Shown here in pieces: positions 1-5,921 of a stretch of DNA of 9,517 bases; position 1 is the first letter of the stretch, and each line of letters opens with the position of its first letter. The stretch comes from CAXBYZ01 sp043826085 (GTDB lineage: Bacteria > Patescibacteriota > Microgenomatia > UBA1400 > CG1-02-47-37). The DNA lies in the NCBI GenBank assembly GCA_043826085.1, contig JBDRQW010000128.1, positions 1 through 9,517 of the forward strand. The letters are read 5' to 3'. The notes beneath the pieces are model-generated. The model did not search any database and was not told where the DNA came from. It saw only the letters and a program-made list of their open reading frames with translations. A program made the position numbers and the translations under genes.

Positions 1-948
1 ATTGATGAAAATAAAAAATTGGTAAAAAGTAAGGTATTAAAAACAATTAAAAGTGGCAAGAAACGGGTATTCAAGTTAACTACAAGATCCGGTAGAGTGA
101 TTAGAGCTTCGGCAAACCATCCTTTTTATACAATTTTTGGTTGGAAGAAGCTTGAAACTTTGAAAAAAGGCGAGAGGGTGGGAATAGCCAGAATTTTGCC
201 GGTTGTACATGGTTCAAGTTCAAAACTACTTGGAAGTGATGAGAAAATTAGGTTATTGGCTCAAGTGGAAAAAGAAAAGATTATTCCTAAAGAAGTTTTT
301 ATGTTAGGGCAAAAAAAAGTAGAGATGTTTTTGAGGCATTTATGGGCGACTGATGGGTGTGTTAATGTATCAAAGAATAAAAGAGTCAAGATTTATTATG
401 CCAGTTCCAGTAAAAAGTTGGTTGATCAGGTAAGCCACTTACTTTTAAGGAGTGGGATTGTCAGTACGATAATTGAAAATAAAAAGAAGGGTTACAAGGT
501 AGTTTATCAGGTAGCTGTTAGTGGAGCTAAAATGCAGAAAAGGTTTTTTCATAAAGTTGGAGTCTTTGGAGCGAAAGAACAAATAGGAGAAAAAGCCTTT
601 AAAATACTAATGAATTTAAAATCAAATTTAAATGTAGATGTATTGCCAAAAGATGTTTGGAAAATAATTGATGTGGTGAGAAAAGAGAAAGGGTTGAGTT
701 GGAGGGATTTTGCTAAAAAACTTGGGATGTCGTACTGTGGATCTACTTTGTTTAAGTCCGGTGTCAGTCGAGAGAGAATGAAAAGGATTGGTGAGTTTTT
801 GGATGATGATAGGATTCATAATTTGTCTAATTCTGATATTTATTGGGATGAAATAGTTTCGATAGAAAAACAAGGAATAGAGGAGGTGTTTGATTTAGTA
901 ATTGAAAAAGTACATAACTTTGTGGCAAATGATGTGATTGTGCACAAC
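1..948 (+). other. Intein (protein splicing element) with eroded LAGLIDADG endonuclease, C-terminal portion
   Basis: Splicing block B is at 97-130 (GRVIRASANHPF, with Ser for the usual Thr of TxxH and His at 118-120). Block F is VFDLVIEKVHNFVAND. Block G is VIVHN, ending with Asn 946-948, followed by Ser at 949 as +1 nucleophile. All residues needed for Asn cyclisation and C-terminal cleavage are present. In between, one LAGLIDADG motif is clear (FLRHLWATDGCV, Asp at 352-354), followed by the usual SSSKKLVDQVSHLLLRSGI stretch and a helix-turn-helix-like part (SWRDFAKKLGMSYCG). The first LAGLIDADG motif, expected between block B and position 352, is not seen; only about 60 residues separate ARILPV from FLRHLW. 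The splicing function looks intact, while endonuclease activity is doubtful. The N-terminal splice junction lies upstream of the window. Confidence 0.88.
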
Positions 949-1131
949 AGCGGAGGGATTGAACAGGACGCGGACGTGGTCATGTTTCTTTATCGTGAGG
1001 ATCCGGAGGATCTTGAGAACTGTAAGTTGATGGTAGCCAAGCATAGAAACGGAGCTTTAGCTACAATTGATCTTAGATTTAGGGGCGATAGAATTAAATT
1101 CTACGGAATAGAAAAAAGAAGAAAAGGATAG
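1..1131 (+). CDS. dnaB: Replicative DNA helicase DnaB, intein-containing, 3' part only
   Basis: The reading frame is open at the left edge, so the gene starts upstream. Codons 1-316 of the window are intein and the last 60 codons (949-1128) are the DnaB C-extein, recognisable from SGGIEQDADVVMFLYRE and KLMVAKHRNG, the conserved end of the RecA-like ATPase domain of the replicative helicase that unwinds DNA at the fork. The intein must excise itself from the precursor before a working helicase exists. The insertion lies just before the SG of the RESG-IEQDAD region, at or within about two residues of the site I recall for the cyanobacterial Ssp DnaB intein. The C-terminal extein looks intact and of normal length. 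The gene ends four bases before the convergent tRNA gene. The Walker A half of the helicase is not in the window. Confidence 0.93.
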   Translation: MDENKKLVKSKVLKTIKSGKKRVFKLTTRSGRVIRASANHPFYTIFGWKKLETLKKGERVGIARILPVVHGSSSKLLGSDEKIRLLAQVEKEKIIPKEVFMLGQKKVEMFLRHLWATDGCVNVSKNKRVKIYYASSSKKLVDQVSHLLLRSGIVSTIIENKKKGYKVVYQVAVSGAKMQKRFFHKVGVFGAKEQIGEKAFKILMNLKSNLNVDVLPKDVWKIIDVVRKEKGLSWRDFAKKLGMSYCGSTLFKSGVSRERMKRIGEFLDDDRIHNLSNSDIYWDEIVSIEKQGIEEVFDLVIEKVHNFVANDVIVHNSGGIEQDADVVMFLYREDPEDLENCKLMVAKHRNGALATIDLRFRGDRIKFYGIEKRRKG

Positions 1132-1135
1132 GGTG

Positions 1136-1219
1136 TGCCAGAGGCGGGGATCGGACCCGCACGGCCGTGAGGCCACGCGATTTTGAGTCGCGCTTGTCTA
1201 CCAATTCCAACACTCTGGC
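1136..1219 (-). tRNA. tRNA-Leu (anticodon CAA)
   Basis: Read on the minus strand this folds into a class II tRNA of 84 nt: acceptor GCCAGAG/CTCTGGC with discriminator A, a 3-bp D stem with loop GAATTGGTAGA, anticodon stem CGCGA/TCGCG with loop CTCAAAA (anticodon CAA, reads UUG), a 15-nt variable arm with GGCC/GGCC stem, and T stem GCGGG/CCCGC. CCA is not encoded; the genome continues CAC after the discriminator. The T-loop is TCCGATC, so position 55 is C instead of the nearly universal U. The 10-25 pair is U-A rather than G-C. The gene converges on dnaB with a 4-bp gap. Confidence 0.96.
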
Positions 1220-1244
1220 ATTGAATTTATTTTAACATAAATGC

Positions 1245-1273
1245 TTGACGATTTCAGGTAATACTTGTATAGT
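1245..1273 (+). promoter_or_regulatory. Sigma70-type promoter of the toxin-antitoxin operon
   Basis: A -35 box TTGACG (1245-1250) and a -10 box TATAGT (1268-1273) are separated by 17 bp. Transcription would start near 1280, about 28 nt before the antitoxin ATG. No Shine-Dalgarno precedes that ATG. This is the best consensus promoter in the window and lies between the tRNA and the antitoxin gene. Confidence 0.75.
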
Positions 1274-1299
1274 ATGTAATACTTATTATTAAGTATTAC
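1258..1299. promoter_or_regulatory. Operator with three GTAATACTT half-sites
   Basis: GTAATACTT occurs at 1258-1266 (inside the promoter spacer) and 1276-1284 (over the predicted transcription start), and inverted as AAGTATTAC at 1291-1299. The second and third form a perfect 9-bp inverted repeat with a 6-bp spacer. The first two are direct repeats 18 bp apart. AbrB-type antitoxins usually autoregulate by binding such palindromes, so this is the likely operator of the downstream pair. Confidence 0.7.
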
Positions 1300-1307
1300 T
1301 TAATTAT

Positions 1308-1547
1308 ATGCAAGCAATTACTACAGTTACTCAAAAAGGACAGATAACTTTACCCAAATTATTTAGAGAACAGGTAAATATAAATTTATTTGATAAAGTA
1401 GTAGTCAAATTAGGAAATGGAAAATTGATTATTGAACCAACTGAAGATATTTTAGATATAGCCGGAAGTTTTAAACCTAAATTTAATAAAGATAAATCTG
1501 CGTTGGATGCTAGAGAGGCCATGGAAAATAATTATTCTAGATTTTGA
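1308..1547 (+). CDS. vapB: AbrB/MazE-fold antitoxin (VapB-type)
   Basis: This 79-residue protein begins with a SpoVT/AbrB swapped-hairpin DNA-binding domain: TTVTQKGQITLPKLFRE at residues 5-21, then DKVVVKLGNGKLIIEP to about residue 45. The C-terminal 35 residues (ILDIAGSFKPKFNK..ALDAREAMENNYSRF) form a charged tail of the kind that wraps around and blocks a PIN-domain toxin. It would neutralise the protein encoded next and repress its own promoter with it. The ATG lacks a Shine-Dalgarno but follows a strong promoter and a palindromic operator. Its TGA stop overlaps the toxin ATG by one base (TGATG), which implies translational coupling. Family assignment is firm; the cellular role is inferred from the pairing. 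Confidence 0.88.
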   Translation: MQAITTVTQKGQITLPKLFREQVNINLFDKVVVKLGNGKLIIEPTEDILDIAGSFKPKFNKDKSALDAREAMENNYSRF

Positions 1548-1966
1548 TGAAGAGAAAATATTTTATTGATACTAATATTTTTATTGAAGTATTGACTGGC
1601 AGAGATAATACTAAATATGAGGATTGCTATAAACTGTTTAAAAAAATTAAAACAAACCAAATTCAGGCAATGACATCTAGCGTGGTAGTTGCGGAGTTAG
1701 TTTGGACACTGAAAACTTTTTATAAGTTTTCTCGAGCAAGAATTACTAGAGGTTTGAAAAGCATTAAGAGATTGAGGGGGTTGAAAATTATTGATAGTTA
1801 TCAATTTGATGAAACAATAAAGATTTTTGAGCAAAAATCAGTTAAGTATATAGATGCAATGATTGCTTCGATTAAGCCTTTGCAGGAAAAAAAATGGGTG
1901 ATAGTATCATATGATAAAGATTTTGATAAAATTGGTATAAAAAGATTGGAGCCGAATAAAATATGA
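1547..1966 (+). CDS. vapC: PIN-domain ribonuclease toxin (VapC family)
   Basis: A 139-residue PIN-domain protein starting at the ATG that overlaps the antitoxin stop; a TTG three bases upstream is a less likely start. The acidic metal-binding residues are all recognisable: Asp8 in YFIDTNIFIE, Glu50 in VVVAELVW, Asp103 in KYIDAMIAS, and Asp123/Asp125 in VSYDKDFDKI. VapC toxins are Mg2+-dependent RNases that cut tRNA or rRNA and stop translation until neutralised by the paired antitoxin. The active site looks complete, so this is probably a working toxin. No Shine-Dalgarno is present, consistent with coupling to the antitoxin. Unusually, its own stop overlaps the start of efp in an ATGA, placing a translation factor in the same operon. 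The RNA target cannot be told from sequence. Confidence 0.9.
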   Translation: MKRKYFIDTNIFIEVLTGRDNTKYEDCYKLFKKIKTNQIQAMTSSVVVAELVWTLKTFYKFSRARITRGLKSIKRLRGLKIIDSYQFDETIKIFEQKSVKYIDAMIASIKPLQEKKWVIVSYDKDFDKIGIKRLEPNKI

Positions 1967-2520
1967 TTAATGTCAATCAATTGAGAAATGGAAAAGCTTT
2001 TAGTGAAGATGGTGATCCGTTTTTAGTTTTAAAGTATGAGTTTACCAAGATGGGGCGGGGGACAGGGAATATTAAGGTCAAGGTTCGTAACCTTGAGTCA
2101 GGGGCGGTGGTAACTAAAACTTATACTACCGGTAATAAAGTCCAGGATATTCAATTAACAAAAACAACTATGCAGTTTTTGTATAGCGATGGTGAAAATA
2201 GTTTATTTATGGATCCGGTTACTTTTGAGCAGATCGAGATTAGCAATAAATTGATCGGTGATCAAAAATCATACTTGGTTGAGGGGATGGAGGTTAGTTT
2301 GTTATTTTGGGAAGAGAAGGCTTTATCAATAGAGCTACCGACCAAGATGACTTTTGAAATTGCCGAGACTGATCCCGGTGAAAAAGGAAACAGTGCGACC
2401 AAGGTGTTAAAACCTGCCACTTTGGTTAGTGGCTTGGTCGTGAATGTGCCATTATTTGTAAATAAGGGTGATAAAGTGGTGGTAGATACCAGAAGCGGTG
2501 TTTATCAAGCCAGAGGCTGA
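1963..2520 (+). CDS. efp: Translation elongation factor P
   Basis: At 185 residues this is a full-length EF-P with its KOW-like N domain and two OB domains (MINVNQLRNGKAF at the start, TKMTFEIAETDPGEKGNSATKVLKPATL..G in the middle, GDKVVVDTRSGVYQARG at the end). EF-P enters the ribosomal E site and rescues stalling at polyproline stretches. The tip loop reads TKMGRGTGNIK, putting Arg at residue 32 where E. coli EF-P has the modified Lys34. Arginine here is the residue rhamnosylated by EarP in some proteobacteria, but no modification enzyme is seen in the window. The ATG overlaps the vapC stop by four bases. A GGAG at 1948-1951, inside vapC, may serve as ribosome binding site at a slightly long spacing. 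It is therefore probably expressed from the toxin-antitoxin promoter. Confidence 0.95.
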   Translation: MINVNQLRNGKAFSEDGDPFLVLKYEFTKMGRGTGNIKVKVRNLESGAVVTKTYTTGNKVQDIQLTKTTMQFLYSDGENSLFMDPVTFEQIEISNKLIGDQKSYLVEGMEVSLLFWEEKALSIELPTKMTFEIAETDPGEKGNSATKVLKPATLVSGLVVNVPLFVNKGDKVVVDTRSGVYQARG

Positions 2521-2535
2521 CAGGCGTGGAGAGAG

Positions 2536-2973
2536 CTAAATAAAAGTAGCCAGAACAAAGATAAGGGCTATGGTTATTTGGGTAACTAAACCCCAAGGAA
2601 AGTCCATTTTTGAGTGAAGTTTTGATTGAAGTTTTTTGATGGAAGAAAAGGGCGGAAAGTTAAAGTTAAAGATGTGATAAGGAGCTTCAAGCCAGTCGGG
2701 AAGTTGGGCGGTGAACATCATTGAGAGAAGATACCAGGTAGGGACAGTAGAGGAAAAAATCAAATAACCTAAACTAAAACCAATCAGGGCATCGCTAAGG
2801 GCCAGGATAATAAGTTTTAATTTTGGTCTTTTAATACTTCTACCACCATAGTCCCAATGAGGACATAGATCTGCCAAAAAGTGAGACAATAAGCTTAAAG
2901 GAAAGCCAAGATATGGATTGGGAATTAATTTGGCAATGGAAGCACCTATAATTGCATGTGAAGCATCTAGCAT
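2536..2973 (-). CDS. YdjM-like small integral membrane protein (putative membrane metal-dependent hydrolase)
   Basis: This 145-residue protein has about four hydrophobic segments (roughly residues 7-30, 54-74, 79-92 and 128-145). Its signature is the His/Asp motif LSHFLADLCPHWD (His31, Asp35, His39, Asp41), with an earlier His6 in DASHAIIG and a later Asp93 in QLPDWLEAPYH. Conserved His and Asp at the ends of membrane helices resemble the YdjM/DUF457 group, often labelled membrane-bound metal-dependent hydrolases. No reaction has been settled for that group as far as I know, so function stays open. It is the only intact protein gene on the minus strand here, converging on efp with a 15-bp gap and diverging from the Lgt-like gene with a 26-bp gap. 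Confidence 0.7.
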   Translation of the reverse strand: MLDASHAIIGASIAKLIPNPYLGFPLSLLSHFLADLCPHWDYGGRSIKRPKLKLIILALSDALIGFSLGYLIFSSTVPTWYLLSMMFTAQLPDWLEAPYHIFNFNFPPFSSIKKLQSKLHSKMDFPWGLVTQITIALIFVLATFI

Positions 2974-2999
2974 GGATTATATTGTATACTACTTATTAT
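2974..2999. promoter_or_regulatory. Compact divergent promoter region between the YdjM-like and Lgt-like genes
   Basis: Only 26 bp separate the two start codons. Rightward, TATACT at 2985-2990 ends nine bases before the ATG at 3000. Leftward, TATACA (2988-2983 on the minus strand) ends nine bases before the ATG at 2973. Both share the palindrome GTATAC at 2984-2989. No convincing -35 boxes or ribosome binding sites are seen, so both mRNAs would be leaderless or nearly so. Confidence 0.4.
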
Positions 3000-3854
3000 A
3001 TGTGGCCAACTTTATTATCAATCGGACCGATAGCGATTCACTCTTTTGGAGTTTTGGTTTTTTTGGGAATTTTTTTTGGCGGTTTTGTTTGGTGGCAAAA
3101 GGGGAGGGAAGAGAGTTTTGATGAAGAGTTATTGATGGATATTTATTTATCTTCTTTAGTGTCTTCATTGTTTTTAGGCAGAGTTTGGTACGTAGTTATT
3201 AACTGGTCTTTTTTTACCGGCAGTGTTTATAGAATGTTATTTTTAACTAAGTTTCCCGGATTATCTTTTGAGGGAGTTTTAGTTGGAGGCTTATTGGGCT
3301 TGGTAGTTTTTTCTTTAAAAAAATCTTTTGATATTTGGAAAGTGCTAGAGTTAAGCGTTTATTCACTTTTAATTATTGAAGCTCTGGCTTTTGTTGGGAG
3401 TTTTCTTTCCGGAAGTAACTTGGGGAGTAAAACCAGTTTGTTTTTTGGAGTGCCTTTCCCCGGGGTTTCCGGCAGAAGATATCCGGTCCAGTTGATTTAT
3501 GTAGTTTGTTTTTGGGGATTGTATAAATTACTTAAGTTTTTTGAAAAAGAGTATCGAGGTTTTTCATGGTACTCTTCCCTAAAAGGGGAAGCTCGCCCGG
3601 GATTTTTGATTGCCAGTTATTTAATCGGGATTGGTTTAATTCACGCGGTATTAGGATTTATTTCAGAGAGTAGTAATTTGAAATTTTCCTTAACTCTTGT
3701 ATTTGTGGGTGTCTTGATTTTATTTCTTCGTTCAGGTATAAATTTAAAACGTGAGAATAAAAAAAGTCTTGATAAAATTAAAAACCCACTGCAAATTAAA
3801 GAAATCAGGCGGGTAAGTAAAAAAAGAAAAAAGAAAGGCTTTGATTTTAAATAA
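3000..3854 (+). CDS. lgt: Lgt-fold membrane protein (divergent prolipoprotein diacylglyceryl transferase family)
   Basis: This 284-residue, roughly seven-helix membrane protein begins MWPTLLSIGPIAIHSFGVLV, matching the start of Lgt, the enzyme that moves a diacylglyceryl group from phosphatidylglycerol onto the lipobox cysteine. Later matches are GLSFEGVLVGGLLG (family MSFHGGLLG), SFLSGSNLG (family GNFINGELWG) and YPVQL (family HPSQL). By alignment to E. coli Lgt from memory, Tyr26, His103, Arg143, Asn146, Glu151, Arg239 and Glu243 correspond to Phe16, Glu91, Phe131, Ser134, Ser139, His215 and Gly219; Gly154 is kept as Gly142. The fold seems preserved while the known active-site set is not. 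The tail after residue 245 is strongly basic. An ATG at 3000 is preferred over a TTG at 2952, which would overlap the divergent gene. Activity as Lgt is doubtful. Confidence 0.75.
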   Translation: MWPTLLSIGPIAIHSFGVLVFLGIFFGGFVWWQKGREESFDEELLMDIYLSSLVSSLFLGRVWYVVINWSFFTGSVYRMLFLTKFPGLSFEGVLVGGLLGLVVFSLKKSFDIWKVLELSVYSLLIIEALAFVGSFLSGSNLGSKTSLFFGVPFPGVSGRRYPVQLIYVVCFWGLYKLLKFFEKEYRGFSWYSSLKGEARPGFLIASYLIGIGLIHAVLGFISESSNLKFSLTLVFVGVLILFLRSGINLKRENKKSLDKIKNPLQIKEIRRVSKKRKKKGFDFK

Positions 3855-3874
3855 TCAACCAAGGGCTGATAAAT

Positions 3875-4243
3875 ATGTCATTGATAAAATTTCCATTAAA
3901 AATTTTAAAGCCGGTTTATAAACACTTAAAAACCGAGGAGGTTAAATTAAAAAGACGAAAGCAGGCCTTGGAGGCTGAGGATCCATTTAAAGATGAGGAT
4001 AGAGTTAATGATAATGCCGCAGTTGACACTGATGTAAAAGAAAAAGTTGGGCACGAGAGGATAGCTGCCTTAAAGCTTGAGATTGATAAAACTTTGATTA
4101 GAGTAAGGAAGGCCTTGACTCGAATTAAAGTAGGTAAGTATGGACTGTGTGAAAGTTGTAATAAAATGATTGACACTGATAGATTGGCGATTGATCCGAC
4201 GGTAACAGATTGTATTAAATGCGCCAGTAAAACTAAGGCGTGA
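3875..4243 (+). CDS. DksA/TraR-family zinc-finger protein
   Basis: This 122-residue protein has a helical, charged N-terminal part (residues 18-88, likely a coiled coil with acidic residues DPFKDEDRVNDN near its tip) and a C-terminal four-cysteine zinc finger, CESC (Cys92, Cys95) and CIKC (Cys113, Cys116). DksA-type proteins reach through the secondary channel of RNA polymerase and, often with ppGpp, tune initiation at rRNA and other promoters. The finger retains all four cysteines. The acidic tip does not match the E. coli DxxDxA motif exactly, so this may be a general DksA/TraR-like regulator rather than a DksA ortholog. It sits 20 bp after the Lgt-like gene and 4 bp before the pseudouridine synthase, presumably in one transcript. 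Only a weak ribosome binding site (AAGGGC) is visible. Confidence 0.9.
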   Translation: MSLIKFPLKILKPVYKHLKTEEVKLKRRKQALEAEDPFKDEDRVNDNAAVDTDVKEKVGHERIAALKLEIDKTLIRVRKALTRIKVGKYGLCESCNKMIDTDRLAIDPTVTDCIKCASKTKA

Positions 4244-4247
4244 AGCC

Positions 4248-4943
4248 ATGGTTATAAAAAAGATATTTGAAGATAAGTTTTTGTTGGTGTTAAATAAACC
4301 TTCAGGTTTGGTGGTGAATAATTCAAACTCAACCGGGAATATGATCACTCTTCAAGATTGGTTGATAGAGCACGAAATTGGAATGGGGGTAGAGAGAAAT
4401 GGAATTGTTCATAGAATAGATAAGGAGACTAGCGGAATCTTAATAGTGGCCAAGACCCAAGTAGCAATGGATTTTTTGCAAAGACAGTTTAAAGAGAGAA
4501 AGACAACCAAGATGTACATGACTATGGTGCACGGTAAAATGATTTTAAAAGAAGGTCGAGTGACAGCTCCGATTAGTAGAAATCCTTTTAATCGAACCAG
4601 GTTTGGTGTTTTTGTTGGAGGCAAAGAAGCGGAGACCAGGTATGAGTTGGTTGATATGTATAGACGAGGCGGTCAAGAGTTTTCTTACTTAAAGGTATTC
4701 CCGAAAACCGGAAGGACGCATCAAATTAGAGTTCATATGAAGTATCTTGGTCATGGGGTGGTTTCGGATGAGTTTTACGCAGGTAGAAAAACAGCCAGAA
4801 AAGACAGGCTTTGGTGTCCTCGTTTGTTCTTACAAGCGGTTAGTTTAAGGATAAAACATCCGGTATCCGGTAGGGATTTAATTTTTGAGATTGGTTTAGC
4901 CAATGATTTGAAGAAAGTGCTCAATAGTATGGAAAAAGATTGA
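4248..4943 (+). CDS. RluA-family 23S rRNA/tRNA pseudouridine synthase
   Basis: This 231-residue protein contains the hallmark GIVHRIDKETSGILIVAKT, with the catalytic Asp at residue 58 of the HRID motif, and the later motif PKTGRTHQIRVHMKYLGHGV followed by SDEFYAG. The N-terminal IFEDKFLLVLNKPSGLVV is the start of the catalytic domain. RluA-family enzymes convert uridine to pseudouridine in 23S rRNA (as RluC or RluD) or in both rRNA and tRNA (as RluA). The protein begins directly with the catalytic domain and has no S4 RNA-binding domain, which resembles RluA and the shortened forms of reduced genomes. The target position cannot be assigned. It lies 4 bp after the DksA-like gene and probably ends that transcript, since a new promoter follows. 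Confidence 0.92.
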   Translation: MVIKKIFEDKFLLVLNKPSGLVVNNSNSTGNMITLQDWLIEHEIGMGVERNGIVHRIDKETSGILIVAKTQVAMDFLQRQFKERKTTKMYMTMVHGKMILKEGRVTAPISRNPFNRTRFGVFVGGKEAETRYELVDMYRRGGQEFSYLKVFPKTGRTHQIRVHMKYLGHGVVSDEFYAGRKTARKDRLWCPRLFLQAVSLRIKHPVSGRDLIFEIGLANDLKKVLNSMEKD

Positions 4944-5011
4944 TATTTGGCACCACATGAATCTATACTTAATGTTAGCAGTGGGATGCAAAAGACTAAC
5001 TAAGAGTGATG

Positions 5012-5020
5012 TGATATAGT
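5012..5020 (+). promoter_or_regulatory. Extended -10 promoter for the LytR_C-domain gene
   Basis: TGATATAGT is an extended -10 element (TGn plus TATAGT) ending ten bases before the ATG at 5031. No clear -35 box and no Shine-Dalgarno are present. The predicted leader is four bases or fewer. The surrounding 18 bases (5011-5028) recur with one mismatch at 7531-7548. Confidence 0.5.
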
Positions 5021-5030
5021 TTGATGTGTT

Positions 5031-5909
5031 ATGAATAGATCAAAAAAGAAAACTTCAAGATGGCGTAGGGAACAACTATATTTGGGTATTTTTTTTATTT
5101 TGTTAATTTGTTTCTTAGTAATATTTAATTTTTTATGGCAAAGAGCAAGAGCTAGTATTTGGGATGGATCCAGCAGGATTGGTATAGTAACCTTTGAAAA
5201 AGAAGAATTGGATTTAACAGTAATGCTACCAAAACAAAAAAAGATTGTTTCTTTTAAGTTGCCTTTTAATACGTTAGTTGAAGCTCCCTTTGGTTTTGGC
5301 GAGTATCAATTAGGTAATATTTATAATCTTGGAAAGTTGGAGAATGAAGGTGGAAAGTTGCTGATGAAAACAATTCAAAATAATTTCGGAGTATTTGTTT
5401 CAGGTTTTAAGGTTATGGGTAAATCTAATTTAACTTGGTGGGATATTTTAAGAATAACTTGGTATGAATCAATGGTGGCCGATAAAAGAAAAGTGGTTAA
5501 CTTGGTAAACGAGCAAGTTTTGGAAGAAGGAAACTTAGCTGACGAAACTAAAGTTTTAAGGATAAAAACTTTATTATTAGATGAGTTGATTAACCATGAA
5601 TTATTTGATGAGAAATTGTTGGCCGAGGAGTTAGAAATTGCAGTTTTAAATGCTAGCGGTGGAGAGGGGGTGGCTTTTAATCTTTCCAGATTAATTAGAA
5701 ATATTGGCGGTGATGTGACTGTGGTTTCTAATCTAGATGTTATTGAAAAATCTATTATTCAAATAAACACAGAACAAAATTTAAAAAGTTATACTGTTGA
5801 AGTTTTGGCTAGTATTTTTAATATTAAAAAGATCGAGTTGGTTGAGAATAATCAGTTTAGAGCTGATGTCATGGTGTTAATTGGTAAGGATTATCTTTCT
5901 TTGAGGTGA
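5031..5909 (+). CDS. Membrane-anchored protein with degenerate LCP-like region and LytR C-terminal domain
   Basis: The 292-residue protein has a basic start (NRSKKKTSRWRRE) and one transmembrane anchor at about residues 16-37, so most of it should lie outside the membrane. Residues 48-130 resemble a reduced LytR-CpsA-Psr (LCP) core: a strand-rich start, LPKQKKIVSFKLPFNTLV where LCP enzymes have their IPRD segment, then a Gly-rich turn and GGKLLMKTIQNNFGVFVSGF. The catalytic Arg-Asp of IPRD is replaced, so glycopolymer transferase activity is unlikely. Residues 199-290 match the LytR C-terminal domain (EIAVLNASGGEGVAFNLSRLIRNIGGDVTVVSN), a small alpha-beta module probably binding cell-wall material. 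It has its own promoter and starts without a ribosome binding site; yebC follows 12 bp downstream. The LCP relation is tentative, the C-terminal domain firmer. Confidence 0.7.
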   Translation: MNRSKKKTSRWRREQLYLGIFFILLICFLVIFNFLWQRARASIWDGSSRIGIVTFEKEELDLTVMLPKQKKIVSFKLPFNTLVEAPFGFGEYQLGNIYNLGKLENEGGKLLMKTIQNNFGVFVSGFKVMGKSNLTWWDILRITWYESMVADKRKVVNLVNEQVLEEGNLADETKVLRIKTLLLDELINHELFDEKLLAEELEIAVLNASGGEGVAFNLSRLIRNIGGDVTVVSNLDVIEKSIIQINTEQNLKSYTVEVLASIFNIKKIELVENNQFRADVMVLIGKDYLSLR

Positions 5910-5910
5910 T
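5903..5910 (+). promoter_or_regulatory. Shine-Dalgarno of yebC
   Basis: GAGGTGAT matches eight consecutive bases of the complement of the 16S rRNA 3' end and ends 11 bases before the yebC ATG. It overlaps the last codons of the preceding gene. It is the only strong Shine-Dalgarno in the window, in contrast with the leader-poor starts of other genes. Confidence 0.65.
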
Positions 5911-5921
5911 AAAATTGAAAT

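Noticed and set aside
1136..1299. The tRNA-Leu as an integration site for the toxin-antitoxin genes
   Set aside because: No duplicated tRNA 3' end is visible on either side of the toxin-antitoxin pair, and no integrase lies next to it.
2952..2999. TTG start giving the Lgt-like protein 16 extra residues
   Set aside because: It would overlap the divergent YdjM-like gene, and family members begin near the WPTLLSIGP segment; the ATG at 3000 fits both.
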